Below are positions 49,664 to 58,517 of a stretch of DNA of 58,975 nt, in pieces (within the stretch, counting starts at the first letter, position 1; every line of letters begins with the position of its first letter). Under the pieces are notes generated by a model. That model searched no databases. It was not told the origin of the DNA and was given only the letters and a program-made list of their open reading frames with translations. The stretch covers positions 1 through 58,975 of the forward strand of contig JAHRVQ010000087.1 in NCBI GenBank assembly GCA_019090615.1. The letters run 5' to 3'. The stretch comes from Pseudomonadales bacterium. GTDB taxonomy: Bacteria; Pseudomonadota; Gammaproteobacteria; Pseudomonadales; Azotimanducaceae. Made by a program: the position numbers and the translations under genes.

Positions 49664-51565
49664 ATGAACGACTCATCTGTAAGTTTTATTAAATTTCAAA
49701 TAATGCTAATCGCCCTTATTAGTACTATCGGATTCTTAAGCTACGTCGGTTTTAATTACATGGTCGCGAAAGAAAATGGCGCATTGATCCTGGAAATCGG
49801 CAGTAAAAAATTTCCTATCCTGCAGCAAATTACAAAAATAAAAAATAATGTCCCTTTTGCCAAGGATGCACTTGGGAAATTGATCGTTCTAGAGGACATA
49901 TTTTATATACAGGACGCTGACCGAATAGACAGCCAGATAAAAAAATCATTTGCCCAGGTTAAAAGCCTTGAACAATCGAACTTCGATGAGATAAACAAAA
50001 TTCAAAAACAATACCACCAATGGTATACCAACGGTCGTAGTTTATCGCTGCAACTCATGGCAGATACCGATGCCCCTGGGCCGGACAAAAACGTCATCAC
50101 AGTACTTAACCTTCAATATGCCCGCTTATTCGAGCAACTGCAGATATTAGAATCATTCTATATCAATAGCTACACTCAAAGTTTAGCCCAGGCTGACAGC
50201 GCGCAAAAACAGGCCATTAGCAACGGCCTGTTATTTGGCGGAATATTGAACATTGTGCTGGTAATATTCGCCTGGACAATCGCCAACCTTGTTAGCAAAG
50301 CAGTCCTTAAATCCAACCTGGTTAAAGATGAGTTTTTGGCCACCATTAGCCATGAATTACGCACCCCGATGAACGGCGTACATGGATCGTTAGAGCTACT
50401 AAAGATCGTAGCACCCAATAAAGGCGAAATCGGCGACTACATCGGCACAGCTTATGAATCGACTAAATCGATGATGGAATTAATTGATAATCTGCTGAAT
50501 TATATTGAAGCGCGCTCAGGCAATTTAAAACCCGGCAGCTACCGCTTCAACCTTAAATTACATCTCGCACTGCATGCCCATTACTATAATAATATCTGCC
50601 AGAAAAAAAACATGCTGTTTTACTTTGATCTGGCCGCAGTGCCTGATGCGGACCTGATTGGTGACGGCAGGCGGCTAATTTTATTACTTAAAAGCTTGTT
50701 AGACAATGCCGTCAAGTTCACCGACAAAGGCAGTATCAACCTGCAAATAACCACCCGGAAAGTCCACCAGAGAATAATTTTCACGTTCAAAGTAATTGAT
50801 TCCGGCGTTGGTATTGAACAAAAAAATATGCAAGAAATATATACTTCGTTTCGACAGGTTGATGGGTCCTTTAGCCGACGCCATGGCGGCTTAGGAATAG
50901 GCCTTGCAACCAGTGCCATAATCGCACGTTTAATGAAAGGAAATATAACATTTGAATCAACCCCAGGAGTCGGCTCTACCTTCTGTTTAGAAATACCCTT
51001 TGATATAGCACCCAAACAGAAAAAATCCACCAAAAACACAAAATCATCAGCGCAAAAATCACCAGCAACCAAGCCAACACTCAGCCAGCCTCTGGACCAA
51101 CAACACGCCGCATACAGCGGCATCACCACACCTCATGCAGAGCAAAATACAATCACTAAGCCAGCCTCTGAGATATCTGCAAAAAGTCGATTTCTGGTAG
51201 TTGAAGATAACCTTGTGAACCAGAAGGTGCTGCGGGCACTGCTGATAAAACTGGGCCATGAAGTTGACGTCGCTGAAAACGGCAAGGTAGCGTTAAATTC
51301 ACTAGAAGAAAACAGTTTCGATTGCATTTTTATGGACTGCCAAATGCCAGTAATGGATGGGTTTGATGCGACTCGAAATATCAGAAAATCCTCCGCAGAC
51401 TTCGCCTCTATCCCCATCATTGCTGTTACCGCCAATGCTATGTCTGCTGATCGAGAAAAATGTATTGATGCTGGCATGAATGATTATGTCCACAAACCCT
51501 TTAAAAAGGAAACCATTAGATTGATGGTAGATAAATATGTATGCCCTGATAACAATGCCCATTGA
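49664..51565 (+). CDS. Hybrid sensor histidine kinase with receiver domain
   Basis: 633 residues from the ATG at 49664; the open frame extends upstream to a TTG at 49601 but the extra residues look non-native. TM1 (about 8-28), a helical periplasmic domain (about 29-180, resembling a four-helix-bundle sensor), TM2 (about 187-208), HisKA with His230 (TISHELRTPMNGV), HATPase (LLDNAVKFTDKG, VIDSGVGIEQ, GLGIGLATSAIIARL), a Lys/Ser/Pro-rich linker, and a receiver with Asp558 (FMDCQMPVMDG). It precedes an outer-membrane protein and a PstS-like protein on the same strand; the three may form one sensing unit. Confidence 0.9.
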   Translation: MNDSSVSFIKFQIMLIALISTIGFLSYVGFNYMVAKENGALILEIGSKKFPILQQITKIKNNVPFAKDALGKLIVLEDIFYIQDADRIDSQIKKSFAQVKSLEQSNFDEINKIQKQYHQWYTNGRSLSLQLMADTDAPGPDKNVITVLNLQYARLFEQLQILESFYINSYTQSLAQADSAQKQAISNGLLFGGILNIVLVIFAWTIANLVSKAVLKSNLVKDEFLATISHELRTPMNGVHGSLELLKIVAPNKGEIGDYIGTAYESTKSMMELIDNLLNYIEARSGNLKPGSYRFNLKLHLALHAHYYNNICQKKNMLFYFDLAAVPDADLIGDGRRLILLLKSLLDNAVKFTDKGSINLQITTRKVHQRIIFTFKVIDSGVGIEQKNMQEIYTSFRQVDGSFSRRHGGLGIGLATSAIIARLMKGNITFESTPGVGSTFCLEIPFDIAPKQKKSTKNTKSSAQKSPATKPTLSQPLDQQHAAYSGITTPHAEQNTITKPASEISAKSRFLVVEDNLVNQKVLRALLIKLGHEVDVAENGKVALNSLEENSFDCIFMDCQMPVMDGFDATRNIRKSSADFASIPIIAVTANAMSADREKCIDAGMNDYVHKPFKKETIRLMVDKYVCPDNNAH

Positions 51566-51732
51566 AAAAAATTCGCCGCGACCATTGACAGAGGACAGGC
51601 GTAACCGACCAATTTACAGTGCCATTTAAATATCACAACAAACAACCTTAAGTCTAAACAAGATTTCCATAGCAAAACAAAATATACCGACTATATTCCA
51701 GTTAACTCATTTCTTCTCATCGGAATCAGCTT

Positions 51733-52803
51733 ATGTGGTCGCAAAAAAAAGCCCCGCTGCTAATTTTGGCCTGGCTTTGCCTACTAACTAGTCCCTTTTC
51801 TTTCGCAGAGATGAATATCAAATTATCTGGCTTTTTGACCGCAGGGGTCGCCATTTCTGATAACGAAGATAGTTATCTTGGAAAAAGCTACACCGATAAA
51901 ACAGACTTTTCTTCTGATTCTATTTTAGGGCTACAAATTGATAGCCGCTTTAATGACAAGGCACGAATTTCAGGTCAACTTGTTGCACAAAAGCAAAATG
52001 ACTTTGAAGTTGAAGCCGAGTGGCTTTATATTGCTTATCGTTTTTCACCAGCGACCACAGCACGAGCTGGCCGACTAAGAATGCCGCTTTATTCCGTTTC
52101 ATCTTTTATCCAGGTATCAAGCGCCTACCTATGGCAGGCACCGCCTGAAACAGTTTATGACCAAACGCCCTTTAATCGATATCATGGCGTTGATCTAACC
52201 TATACCAAATCCCTGTCGGGCAATTCTTTCGCCGCCACTATCTATGCCGGTGAACTTAGCGATGACATAGAGTTTTCGGGATTAACCGGCCGTGTCGAAA
52301 CCGATGGCTTTTATGGCATTCGGTTGGATGCGGCGACTAACCACTACAAAACTCATTTAACCTACCTCACTACCAACGTAAAAATCTTAGCCTTTGGTCA
52401 AAGCATCGATATTGATGCGCTATTTTTTGCTGCGGGCCTAACATTTTCCTACGGCGCCTGGGAAACCAATATTGAATGGGCAAGAACAGATACGGATTCT
52501 GCTATTTTTGGCGTAACCAATGGCGGTTTTATAACCCAGTCTCGTTCATTGTCAGACTGGAGCGGATATATTACTTATGGTATCAGCCGATCTGAGGAAC
52601 TCAACGACGCCTTCAGCAAAGATTCTTCAAACATCACAGTGGGTCTAAAATTTGATGATGATAATAATTTAACCTGGAAAGCCGAACTTCATCATGGCAA
52701 AGCTGAACCGAATACACCGGGGCAATTTAATCTTCCCACGGGCACCCTACCTCAGGACCCAACGGTAAATCTACTACGTCTTAGTGTCAGCACGACCTTT
52801 TAG
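51733..52803 (+). CDS. Porin-like outer-membrane beta-barrel protein
   Basis: 356 residues. The signal peptide (to about residue 25, LLTSPFSFAE) is followed by alternating beta strands from MNIKLSGFLTAGVAISDNE to the C-terminal LLRLSVSTTF, whose terminal Phe is the BAM recognition signature. The strand pattern and phrases such as EWLYIAYRF and RAGRLRMPLYSVS are common in porin-like proteins found beside small PstS-like proteins. The substrate is unknown. It lies 11 bp before the next gene. Confidence 0.8.
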   Translation: MWSQKKAPLLILAWLCLLTSPFSFAEMNIKLSGFLTAGVAISDNEDSYLGKSYTDKTDFSSDSILGLQIDSRFNDKARISGQLVAQKQNDFEVEAEWLYIAYRFSPATTARAGRLRMPLYSVSSFIQVSSAYLWQAPPETVYDQTPFNRYHGVDLTYTKSLSGNSFAATIYAGELSDDIEFSGLTGRVETDGFYGIRLDAATNHYKTHLTYLTTNVKILAFGQSIDIDALFFAAGLTFSYGAWETNIEWARTDTDSAIFGVTNGGFITQSRSLSDWSGYITYGISRSEELNDAFSKDSSNITVGLKFDDDNNLTWKAELHHGKAEPNTPGQFNLPTGTLPQDPTVNLLRLSVSTTF

Positions 52804-52814
52804 GGGGGCTCGCA

Positions 52815-53276
52815 ATGTCTACATTACCTGTCATCTTAAAGAGATACATACGCCTACTGGTAGTTACAATAATATTAGTGGCGGTTATTGGCAATGCAGC
52901 AAAGCTTTTTGCAGAAGAAATTGTTGTTGTGGTGAATTTGGATAATTCAATCGATAACATTACAAAAAAGGAATTACGGGCGATATTCATGGCGCAAAGT
53001 TTTAACTTCAGCGATGGGACATTGGCGACGGTAGTCAATTTGGCCTATAAACACCAGCTGAGAGATGAATTCTATGCCAGGGTAACCGGTTACTCCGCCA
53101 AAAAAGTCAAACAACGATGGTCGGCAGCGACTTTCTCTGGCCGTGCAGAATTCCCTGAAGAGTTCGATACAGCCAAAGAAGTTATTCGCTGGATTAAGCA
53201 AAACTCACATTCTGTTGGTTATATAGACGCAGCAAGTGTCACTGACGACGTCAAGGTAGTATTGCGACTTCCATAA
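52815..53276 (+). CDS. Short PstS-like periplasmic protein
   Basis: 153 residues. An N-terminal hydrophobic signal or anchor (about 10-32) is followed by a mini type 2 binding-protein domain (VVVVNLDNSIDNITKKELRAIF, in two parts, NFSDGTLATVVNL and HSVGYIDAASV). This is about half the length of PstS and lacks an ABC transporter nearby. Such proteins often accompany a porin-like protein and a sensor kinase, as here. Phosphate binding is not shown. Confidence 0.75.
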   Translation: MSTLPVILKRYIRLLVVTIILVAVIGNAAKLFAEEIVVVVNLDNSIDNITKKELRAIFMAQSFNFSDGTLATVVNLAYKHQLRDEFYARVTGYSAKKVKQRWSAATFSGRAEFPEEFDTAKEVIRWIKQNSHSVGYIDAASVTDDVKVVLRLP

Positions 53277-53484
53277 ACAGTAAGTTTAGTAATTCGCTGA
53301 ATTTGATCATTTACAGGTCTTCAACCTATTCCTTCGAATAACGTTTATGTCGCTTTATCCCGGCGTCAGAGCACGGACAATTAGCCAAATACTGCAAAGC
53401 ATTTAAACAGAGACTTTACATTGACCCCAAAACTGTGACATTTTCACTGCGCGATTTATGTATGCAATGGAGAAATGACAGTCA

Positions 53485-54225
53485 ATGACAGCTACAACCC
53501 CCAGCGAAGCTATACCTCAGGCGCTTAATCCCGATCTTGAAGCGGCCCTCAACAGCCTGGCAACCGCCACCTTGACCCATCAGTTACAGATGCGCGGTAT
53601 CAGGGGTACGTTCCTGACCGGCCTGAAGCCGCTACAACCAGGAAAACGGATGGTTGGCAGAGCCAGAACACTGCGCTATGTCGCGTTACGAGAGGACTTG
53701 CAACGGACTTATGGCGGCGGCATCAACGCGCAAAAGCGCATTGTTGAAGCCATCGAAAGCGGCGATGTATTAGTTATCGAAGCGCGCGGGGTAGCCGATG
53801 CGGCAACTATTGGTGATATTTTTGCTACCCGCGTGTTCGCCTTAGGCGGCCGCGGTATTGTTACCGATGGCGCACTACGCGATACACCGGCAATTGCCGA
53901 TATCGGCGAACCGGTTTACCACCTGGCCTCACACGGGGCAACCCTTGGCCGTCAACATATGCCTTTCTCTACCGATGAGCCAATTACCTGCGCTGGTGTT
54001 TTTGTTATGCCAGGAGATATTATCGTGGGTGATGCGGAGGGGGTTGTGGTGATACCCGTGGCCCTGGTTGAGGAAGTAACCAAAGATGCCCTTGCACAGG
54101 AGGAGAAAGAAGATTTTGCCCTTGAACGAATTGCAGCAGGTGAATCTACCATAGGCCTGTTCCCGCTCAGCAAGGAGCGAGTGCTGGAATTCGAAACCTG
54201 GAAGGCAAACAGAAATAATACTTAG
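53485..54225 (+). CDS. RraA-like / HMG-type aldolase family protein
   Basis: 246 residues of the RraA-like fold. The conserved core VADAATIGDIFATRVFALGG followed by RGIVTDGALRDTPAI includes the Arg-Asp pair that binds Mg and substrate in 4-hydroxy-4-methyl-2-oxoglutarate aldolases and oxaloacetate decarboxylases. An N-terminal stretch of about 20 residues and a C-terminal helical tail extend beyond minimal RraA, so catalysis is likelier than RNase E regulation. It is first in a four-gene plus-strand cluster and has GGAG 12 bases upstream. Confidence 0.75.
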   Translation: MTATTPSEAIPQALNPDLEAALNSLATATLTHQLQMRGIRGTFLTGLKPLQPGKRMVGRARTLRYVALREDLQRTYGGGINAQKRIVEAIESGDVLVIEARGVADAATIGDIFATRVFALGGRGIVTDGALRDTPAIADIGEPVYHLASHGATLGRQHMPFSTDEPITCAGVFVMPGDIIVGDAEGVVVIPVALVEEVTKDALAQEEKEDFALERIAAGESTIGLFPLSKERVLEFETWKANRNNT

Positions 54226-54234
54226 GAATATCTT

Positions 54235-54606
54235 ATGAGTACCCGACAAAGCATCGACATCGAAGGCTTGAGTCATCTTACTGCCATACCGGTCGCCAGC
54301 AAAATTGGTCCACTAATAACTTCCAGTGTAATTGCGCCTTTTAACCCTGGCACGCGAGACGTACCGGATACATTACAGGCGCAGTATGCCAATATTTTTC
54401 AGCACATTGATCTAATGCTTAAAAAAGCCGGTGCCAACTGGTCACATATCGCTAAAATGGAATTCTGGACCCCTACCGCCGACCGGGATGCGCTAGACCC
54501 ACTCTGGATCGAGAAGTTTCCCGATGAACAATCAAGGCCCTCTCGGCACACTCATGTAGGGCAGGGAAAAGTCGCCACCGCTACTTTTATCGCGTATATC
54601 GATTAG
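54235..54606 (+). CDS. RidA/YjgF-family protein
   Basis: 123 residues, RidA fold. Members hydrolyse reactive imines or enamines, or perform related deaminations; RutC of pyrimidine breakdown is one. Matching features are QAQYANIFQHIDLMLKKAGANWSHI, in two parts, and the C-terminal RPSRHTHVGQGKVATATFIAYI, in two parts. The usual catalytic R-P context is SRPSRHTH. It lies nine bases after the RraA-like gene. Confidence 0.82.
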   Translation: MSTRQSIDIEGLSHLTAIPVASKIGPLITSSVIAPFNPGTRDVPDTLQAQYANIFQHIDLMLKKAGANWSHIAKMEFWTPTADRDALDPLWIEKFPDEQSRPSRHTHVGQGKVATATFIAYID

Positions 54607-54724
54607 TAATACTCGATAATCTCCGCATAAGATCCATTTTCAACCGATATGGCGTTTAATAGATCTGTTGACACCTGGCGCGCAGGCATTGGACTGCGCG
54701 TTCTATATCCATCAGGAGCCATAA

Positions 54725-56206
54725 ATGGCAATTCGTACCGGCAAACAATACCTTAACGACCTTAAATCCACCGACCGTGAAATTTGGCTCGGCTCTGAAC
54801 GCGTAACCAGCGTCGTGGAACATCCGCAGCTTCAAGGTGGCGCCAACGCCATTGCAGACTATTACGATCTGCATCACCGAGAAGCCGGTTCGATGGTCAT
54901 ACAGGACCCTGAAAACGGTGAAGCAATGGCTGCAAGCCATCTGCAACCGAGGAGCCGGGAAGATTTACAATTTCGCCATCAGGCGTTACGCCAGGCTGCA
55001 GAATTAAGCATGGGTGTTATGGGTCGAACCCCTGATTATATGAACGCCACATTTGCCGGTTTTGCACAGGATAAGTATCGCTGGCAAGGCCCAGAAGGCC
55101 GTAATGAAGCGGGTTACGAGAACCTCTGCAACTTCCAACGGCGACTACGGCGTGAAGACCTTGCCCTCACACATACACTAATACAACCTACCATCAACAA
55201 GGCAACCGATGGCAATTTCGCCGACAATCCCATCGTACCGCTGCATAAGGTCGGCGAAACCAGCGACAGCATCATCGTCAGTGGTGCACGCATACTGGCA
55301 ACGCTTGCTCCTTATGCAGACGTCAACACAGTTTATCCTGGCATGCCACTGCCACCCGATGCGCCAGATGAGTATGCACTTTCCTTTAGCCATTCCATGG
55401 ATGCCCCAGGCCTGATTTTTCTTTGTCGGGATAGCGCCGCTAGCCAGGCCTCAGCATTTGACGCGCCATTTTCGAGTCGTTATGACGAACAGGATGGCTA
55501 TTGCATTTTTAATAATGTTGAAATCCCCAGGTCCGACGTCTGGATAAACGGCAATCGAGAAATCTACAACCACGTCATGATGATGAGCCCCTGGTGGCCG
55601 AATATAATGCAACAAACCAGTATCCGAGCACTGGTCAAGCTCGAATTTGCTTATGGCATGACTCTCATGATGTGTGAGGCAGTCAATGATACCTCTGAGC
55701 GTGCCATGGAATTACTAGGAGAAATTCAGCACTACGTGGAAATGGTCCGCAATGCACTGGTTGCAGGCGAAGCAAATCCACAGGTCTGGGAAGATGGCAA
55801 CGTCACCTGTGACCCACGTGCCATACACCCTTTACGGGCGCTAATCCCACAGTGGTTCATCAGGGTTAACGATATAATAAAAGAATTAGGAAGTTCCAAA
55901 CTCCTGGCATCAGCCAGCCGCGCACAGCTAGACAGTTCAGAATTAAAACCAATTCTCGACAAGTACCTGCCAGGGGCAGAAGACATTTCTTGCGAGGACC
56001 GAAGCGCTGTATTTCGCCTCGCCTGGGATTTTGTTGGCTCGAGCCTGGGCGGTCGAAACGAACTATACGAACGAAACTATCTCGGCGCCACCCGGATGAA
56101 CCATATGATGTCACAAAGATTGCACTCTGGTAATAATCAGTTACGCGGCAAGGCTCTGGTAGAAAAATTCCTCGCAGCAGCAAGTGCCCGAGGAGTTCAG
56201 CAATGA
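54725..56206 (+). CDS. 4-hydroxyphenylacetate 3-hydroxylase (HpaB) family monooxygenase
   Basis: 493 residues of the HpaB/PvcC two-component flavin monooxygenase family with acyl-CoA dehydrogenase fold. An N-terminal HpaB domain (GKQYLNDLKSTDREIWLGSERV, in parts) is followed by a central beta domain (SDSIIVSGARILATLAPYAD) and the C-terminal helical domain (WDFVGSSLGGRNELYERNYLG). It would oxidise an aromatic or heterocyclic substrate using FADH2 from a partner reductase; no HpaC-type reductase is in the window. AGGAG precedes the start, and its stop overlaps the next gene by four bases (ATGA). Confidence 0.85.
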   Translation: MAIRTGKQYLNDLKSTDREIWLGSERVTSVVEHPQLQGGANAIADYYDLHHREAGSMVIQDPENGEAMAASHLQPRSREDLQFRHQALRQAAELSMGVMGRTPDYMNATFAGFAQDKYRWQGPEGRNEAGYENLCNFQRRLRREDLALTHTLIQPTINKATDGNFADNPIVPLHKVGETSDSIIVSGARILATLAPYADVNTVYPGMPLPPDAPDEYALSFSHSMDAPGLIFLCRDSAASQASAFDAPFSSRYDEQDGYCIFNNVEIPRSDVWINGNREIYNHVMMMSPWWPNIMQQTSIRALVKLEFAYGMTLMMCEAVNDTSERAMELLGEIQHYVEMVRNALVAGEANPQVWEDGNVTCDPRAIHPLRALIPQWFIRVNDIIKELGSSKLLASASRAQLDSSELKPILDKYLPGAEDISCEDRSAVFRLAWDFVGSSLGGRNELYERNYLGATRMNHMMSQRLHSGNNQLRGKALVEKFLAAASARGVQQ

Positions 56207-57036
56207 AATTAGGCGTCATGATTTTCCCCACCCAGGCAACACCCACTCCTGGCCAAATAGCGGTTGAGCTTGAGGCACGCGGCTTTGAATCATTGTTTTT
56301 GCCTGAACATACTCATATCCCAACATCTCGTCACAGCCCCTACCCTGGCGGCGGCGAACTACCTGCTGAATACTGGTCGATATACGATCCCTTTGTAGGC
56401 CTGATGCAAGCCGCCGCAGTCACAAAAAAACTCATCATTGGCACCGGTATCTGCCTGGTAACCGAACATCACCCTGTAACCCTGGCGAAGCTGGTTGCAT
56501 CTCTTGATGTGCTTTCCGGTGGACGCTTTATATTTGGTGTTGGCGCAGGCTGGAATGCCGGCGAGATGGAACACCACGGTACGCCATTCGCCAAACGTTG
56601 GCCAATCCTCCGAGAACGGATATTGGCTATGAAACAGATATGGACCGAAGAAAAAGCAGAGTTTCATGGTGAATTCGTTGATTTCAACCCACTTTGGTCA
56701 GACCCAAAACCGCTACAAAAACCCCACCCTCCGATATTAATGGGTGCTTTTGCTAAATTTGCCTTTCCTCGAATTTGCGAATATGCCGATGGCTGGTTTC
56801 CCATCTATGGCCCAGACCTTGAATCCGACCTGATAGTATTACGTAAAATGTGGCGTGAAGCTGGCCGCGACCCGGCGGGGCCGCAGGTAACGGCATTATT
56901 TGTACCGCCTGAAGCCGCAGCCCTTGATAGACTCAGCGCACTCGGCATTGAACGAGCGGTCTTGGGCTTAGGTCAGATCAATCTGGACCAGGTATGTAAA
57001 AAGCTCGATCAGTGGCAACCATTAATTTCCCCCTGA
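56203..57036 (+). CDS. LLM-class flavin-dependent oxidoreductase (TIGR03619-like)
   Basis: 277 residues, luciferase-like TIM barrel. Motifs include LEARGFESLFLPEHTHIP, GTGICLVTEHHPVTLAKLVASLDVLSGGRF, in parts, FGVGAGWNAGEMEHHG and ILMGAFAKFAFPRICEYADGW. Some relatives use F420, others FMN; gammaproteobacteria generally lack F420, so FMN or FAD is likelier here. Translationally coupled to the HpaB-like gene by ATGA overlap, implying a shared oxidation pathway. Confidence 0.82.
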   Translation: MKLGVMIFPTQATPTPGQIAVELEARGFESLFLPEHTHIPTSRHSPYPGGGELPAEYWSIYDPFVGLMQAAAVTKKLIIGTGICLVTEHHPVTLAKLVASLDVLSGGRFIFGVGAGWNAGEMEHHGTPFAKRWPILRERILAMKQIWTEEKAEFHGEFVDFNPLWSDPKPLQKPHPPILMGAFAKFAFPRICEYADGWFPIYGPDLESDLIVLRKMWREAGRDPAGPQVTALFVPPEAAALDRLSALGIERAVLGLGQINLDQVCKKLDQWQPLISP

Positions 57037-57084
57037 GGCTATATTTCTGCTTTCTATAAAATACTATCTGGCAAGTACAATCAT

Positions 57085-57957
57085 TCACGACGGCGGCATA
57101 GGTACCAATACCGAGGTGCGTTTTACATAGGCCTGATATTCTTCATCATCCCCCCAACGCGCCTGAGCACTTTGCTCTAGCATATGTACCCCGCTAATGC
57201 GGGTAAGCAGCAGGGTAACAAATACGGGCGAAATCAATGCGACCCAGCGCCAACCCTCTAACGTCGGTAGTGCGATTATGGCGATGCCAAGCCAAAGCGT
57301 TATTTCACCAAAATAATTGGGATGTCGGGACCAGGACCATAAACCGCTACTAATAAATGCGGGACCGCCTGCTTGCTGTTTTTGTTGACGAAATACTGAT
57401 TTTTGCCAATCTGCGATGGCTTCAATCGAGAAACCAACTAACCAGATCACAAGGCCTGCATAACCCCAGCTACCAAAACCTGCCGAATGCGTAGTGGTTA
57501 TCGCTGCAAGCCCAGCTGACAAGGTAACAACAACCCACAGGCCCTGGACTGTCCAGGTCATAAAAAACCACGTTGGCACGGTTTTCATCTCTGTAAAACG
57601 GCTGTCGGCACCGGTATTTTTCACCCGCAAAAACAGAAACAGGCCTAATCGAGCTGCCCAGATAGTCACCAGCAAAGCGATTATCCAACCCCGAAAATCC
57701 ACAGCAGGCTGAAGTAATAATGCGAGTGCAACCACCCCAATATAGGTCAAGGTTCCGGTTAAATCGAAGTAATGTTCGGTCTGAAAAATATACGCGGGGA
57801 TAAACACCAACCATTGCACTACAAATGCAAACAGCGCACAAATGGCGAATATCGGCCAACCGCCACTTTCAATGCCGTCCTGGCTTACCGCCAGGGTAAT
57901 CAACCCTGCAGTGACCAGAGCCGCAACAATACCCTTGGTGGAATCAGCATTGGTCAT
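57085..57957 (-). CDS. DUF1295 / steroid 5-alpha-reductase-like membrane protein
   Basis: 290 residues with about seven membrane helices and the DUF1295 C-terminal signature (FISSGLWSWSRHPNYFGEITLWLG, in parts, and QARWGDDEEYQAYVKRTSVLVP). Related enzymes reduce or methylate lipids with NADPH or SAM, but the bacterial DUF1295 group is uncharacterised to my knowledge. It converges with the LLM oxidoreductase; 48 bp lie between their ends. Confidence 0.82.
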   Translation of the reverse strand: MTNADSTKGIVAALVTAGLITLAVSQDGIESGGWPIFAICALFAFVVQWLVFIPAYIFQTEHYFDLTGTLTYIGVVALALLLQPAVDFRGWIIALLVTIWAARLGLFLFLRVKNTGADSRFTEMKTVPTWFFMTWTVQGLWVVVTLSAGLAAITTTHSAGFGSWGYAGLVIWLVGFSIEAIADWQKSVFRQQKQQAGGPAFISSGLWSWSRHPNYFGEITLWLGIAIIALPTLEGWRWVALISPVFVTLLLTRISGVHMLEQSAQARWGDDEEYQAYVKRTSVLVPMPPS

Positions 57958-58068
57958 TTATCTCTCCTTTAATTGACCGTAAGCAACCACTAATTTTTTG
58001 CTTAGATTAGGCTTATGCTCGGACTTCATGTATGTTGCCCCTCGTTAAGTGTATCAGGGCTCTATTCA

Positions 58069-58392
58069 ATGATTAAAAAATGGTTATCTATGGGGCCCCT
58101 GCGGGTTATGTTACACGGGCTTGCAATATTATTTATGCTGGTTCTGCCGTTTTCAGAACCCAGCTGGAATCCACAGGGCATCGAAATTTTATTTGGCGCA
58201 GTGGTACCTGCGGTCGCGCCTATGGTTATCATCATAATTATGCTGGATGTACTTATGAGTAAAATCTGGCAATCAGACACCAGTGATCCAGTTATGAAAC
58301 AACACTACCAGTCAATCATCTGGACGCATCTGGTATTTGCCGCGCTGCTGCTGCTGCTCTGGCTTGAAGCATTTAGCCAGGCGCTTTTTTAA
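58069..58392 (+). CDS. Small hydrophobic membrane protein, unknown
   Basis: 107 residues from the ATG at 58069 (an earlier ATG at 58015 would add 18 poorly hydrophobic residues). Three likely membrane helices: MLHGLAILFMLVLPF, VAPMVIIIIMLDVLMS and LVFAALLLLLWLEAF. I do not recognise a family. It is divergent from the DUF1295 gene and ends in a good terminator hairpin. Confidence 0.65.
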   Translation: MIKKWLSMGPLRVMLHGLAILFMLVLPFSEPSWNPQGIEILFGAVVPAVAPMVIIIIMLDVLMSKIWQSDTSDPVMKQHYQSIIWTHLVFAALLLLLWLEAFSQALF

Positions 58393-58398
58393 CACAGC

Positions 58399-58427
58399 CA
58401 GGTTAACTTAAACTTAACCTGATTTTT
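58399..58427 (+). terminator. Rho-independent terminator after the small membrane protein
   Basis: CAGGTTAA (58399-58406) and TTAACCTG (58414-58421) form a perfect 8-bp stem with a 7-base loop, followed by ATTTTT. It lies seven bases after the stop codon. Confidence 0.8.
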
Positions 58428-58517
58428 GCAGCAACCTATACAGCAAAAGAAGAGGCCAGCACTCAAAATGCAACCCCTTCTTTGCCAATGCACACTTTTC
58501 GACTGAAAGGTCTGCGA

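Noticed and set aside
50620-51129. 169-residue frame antisense to the hybrid kinase
   Set aside because: The plus strand encodes an intact kinase with all motifs, and the antisense frame has no family features.
31446-53276. Signalling region as a genomic island or prophage
   Set aside because: No integrase, transposase, tRNA boundary, direct-repeat ends or phage structural genes are visible.
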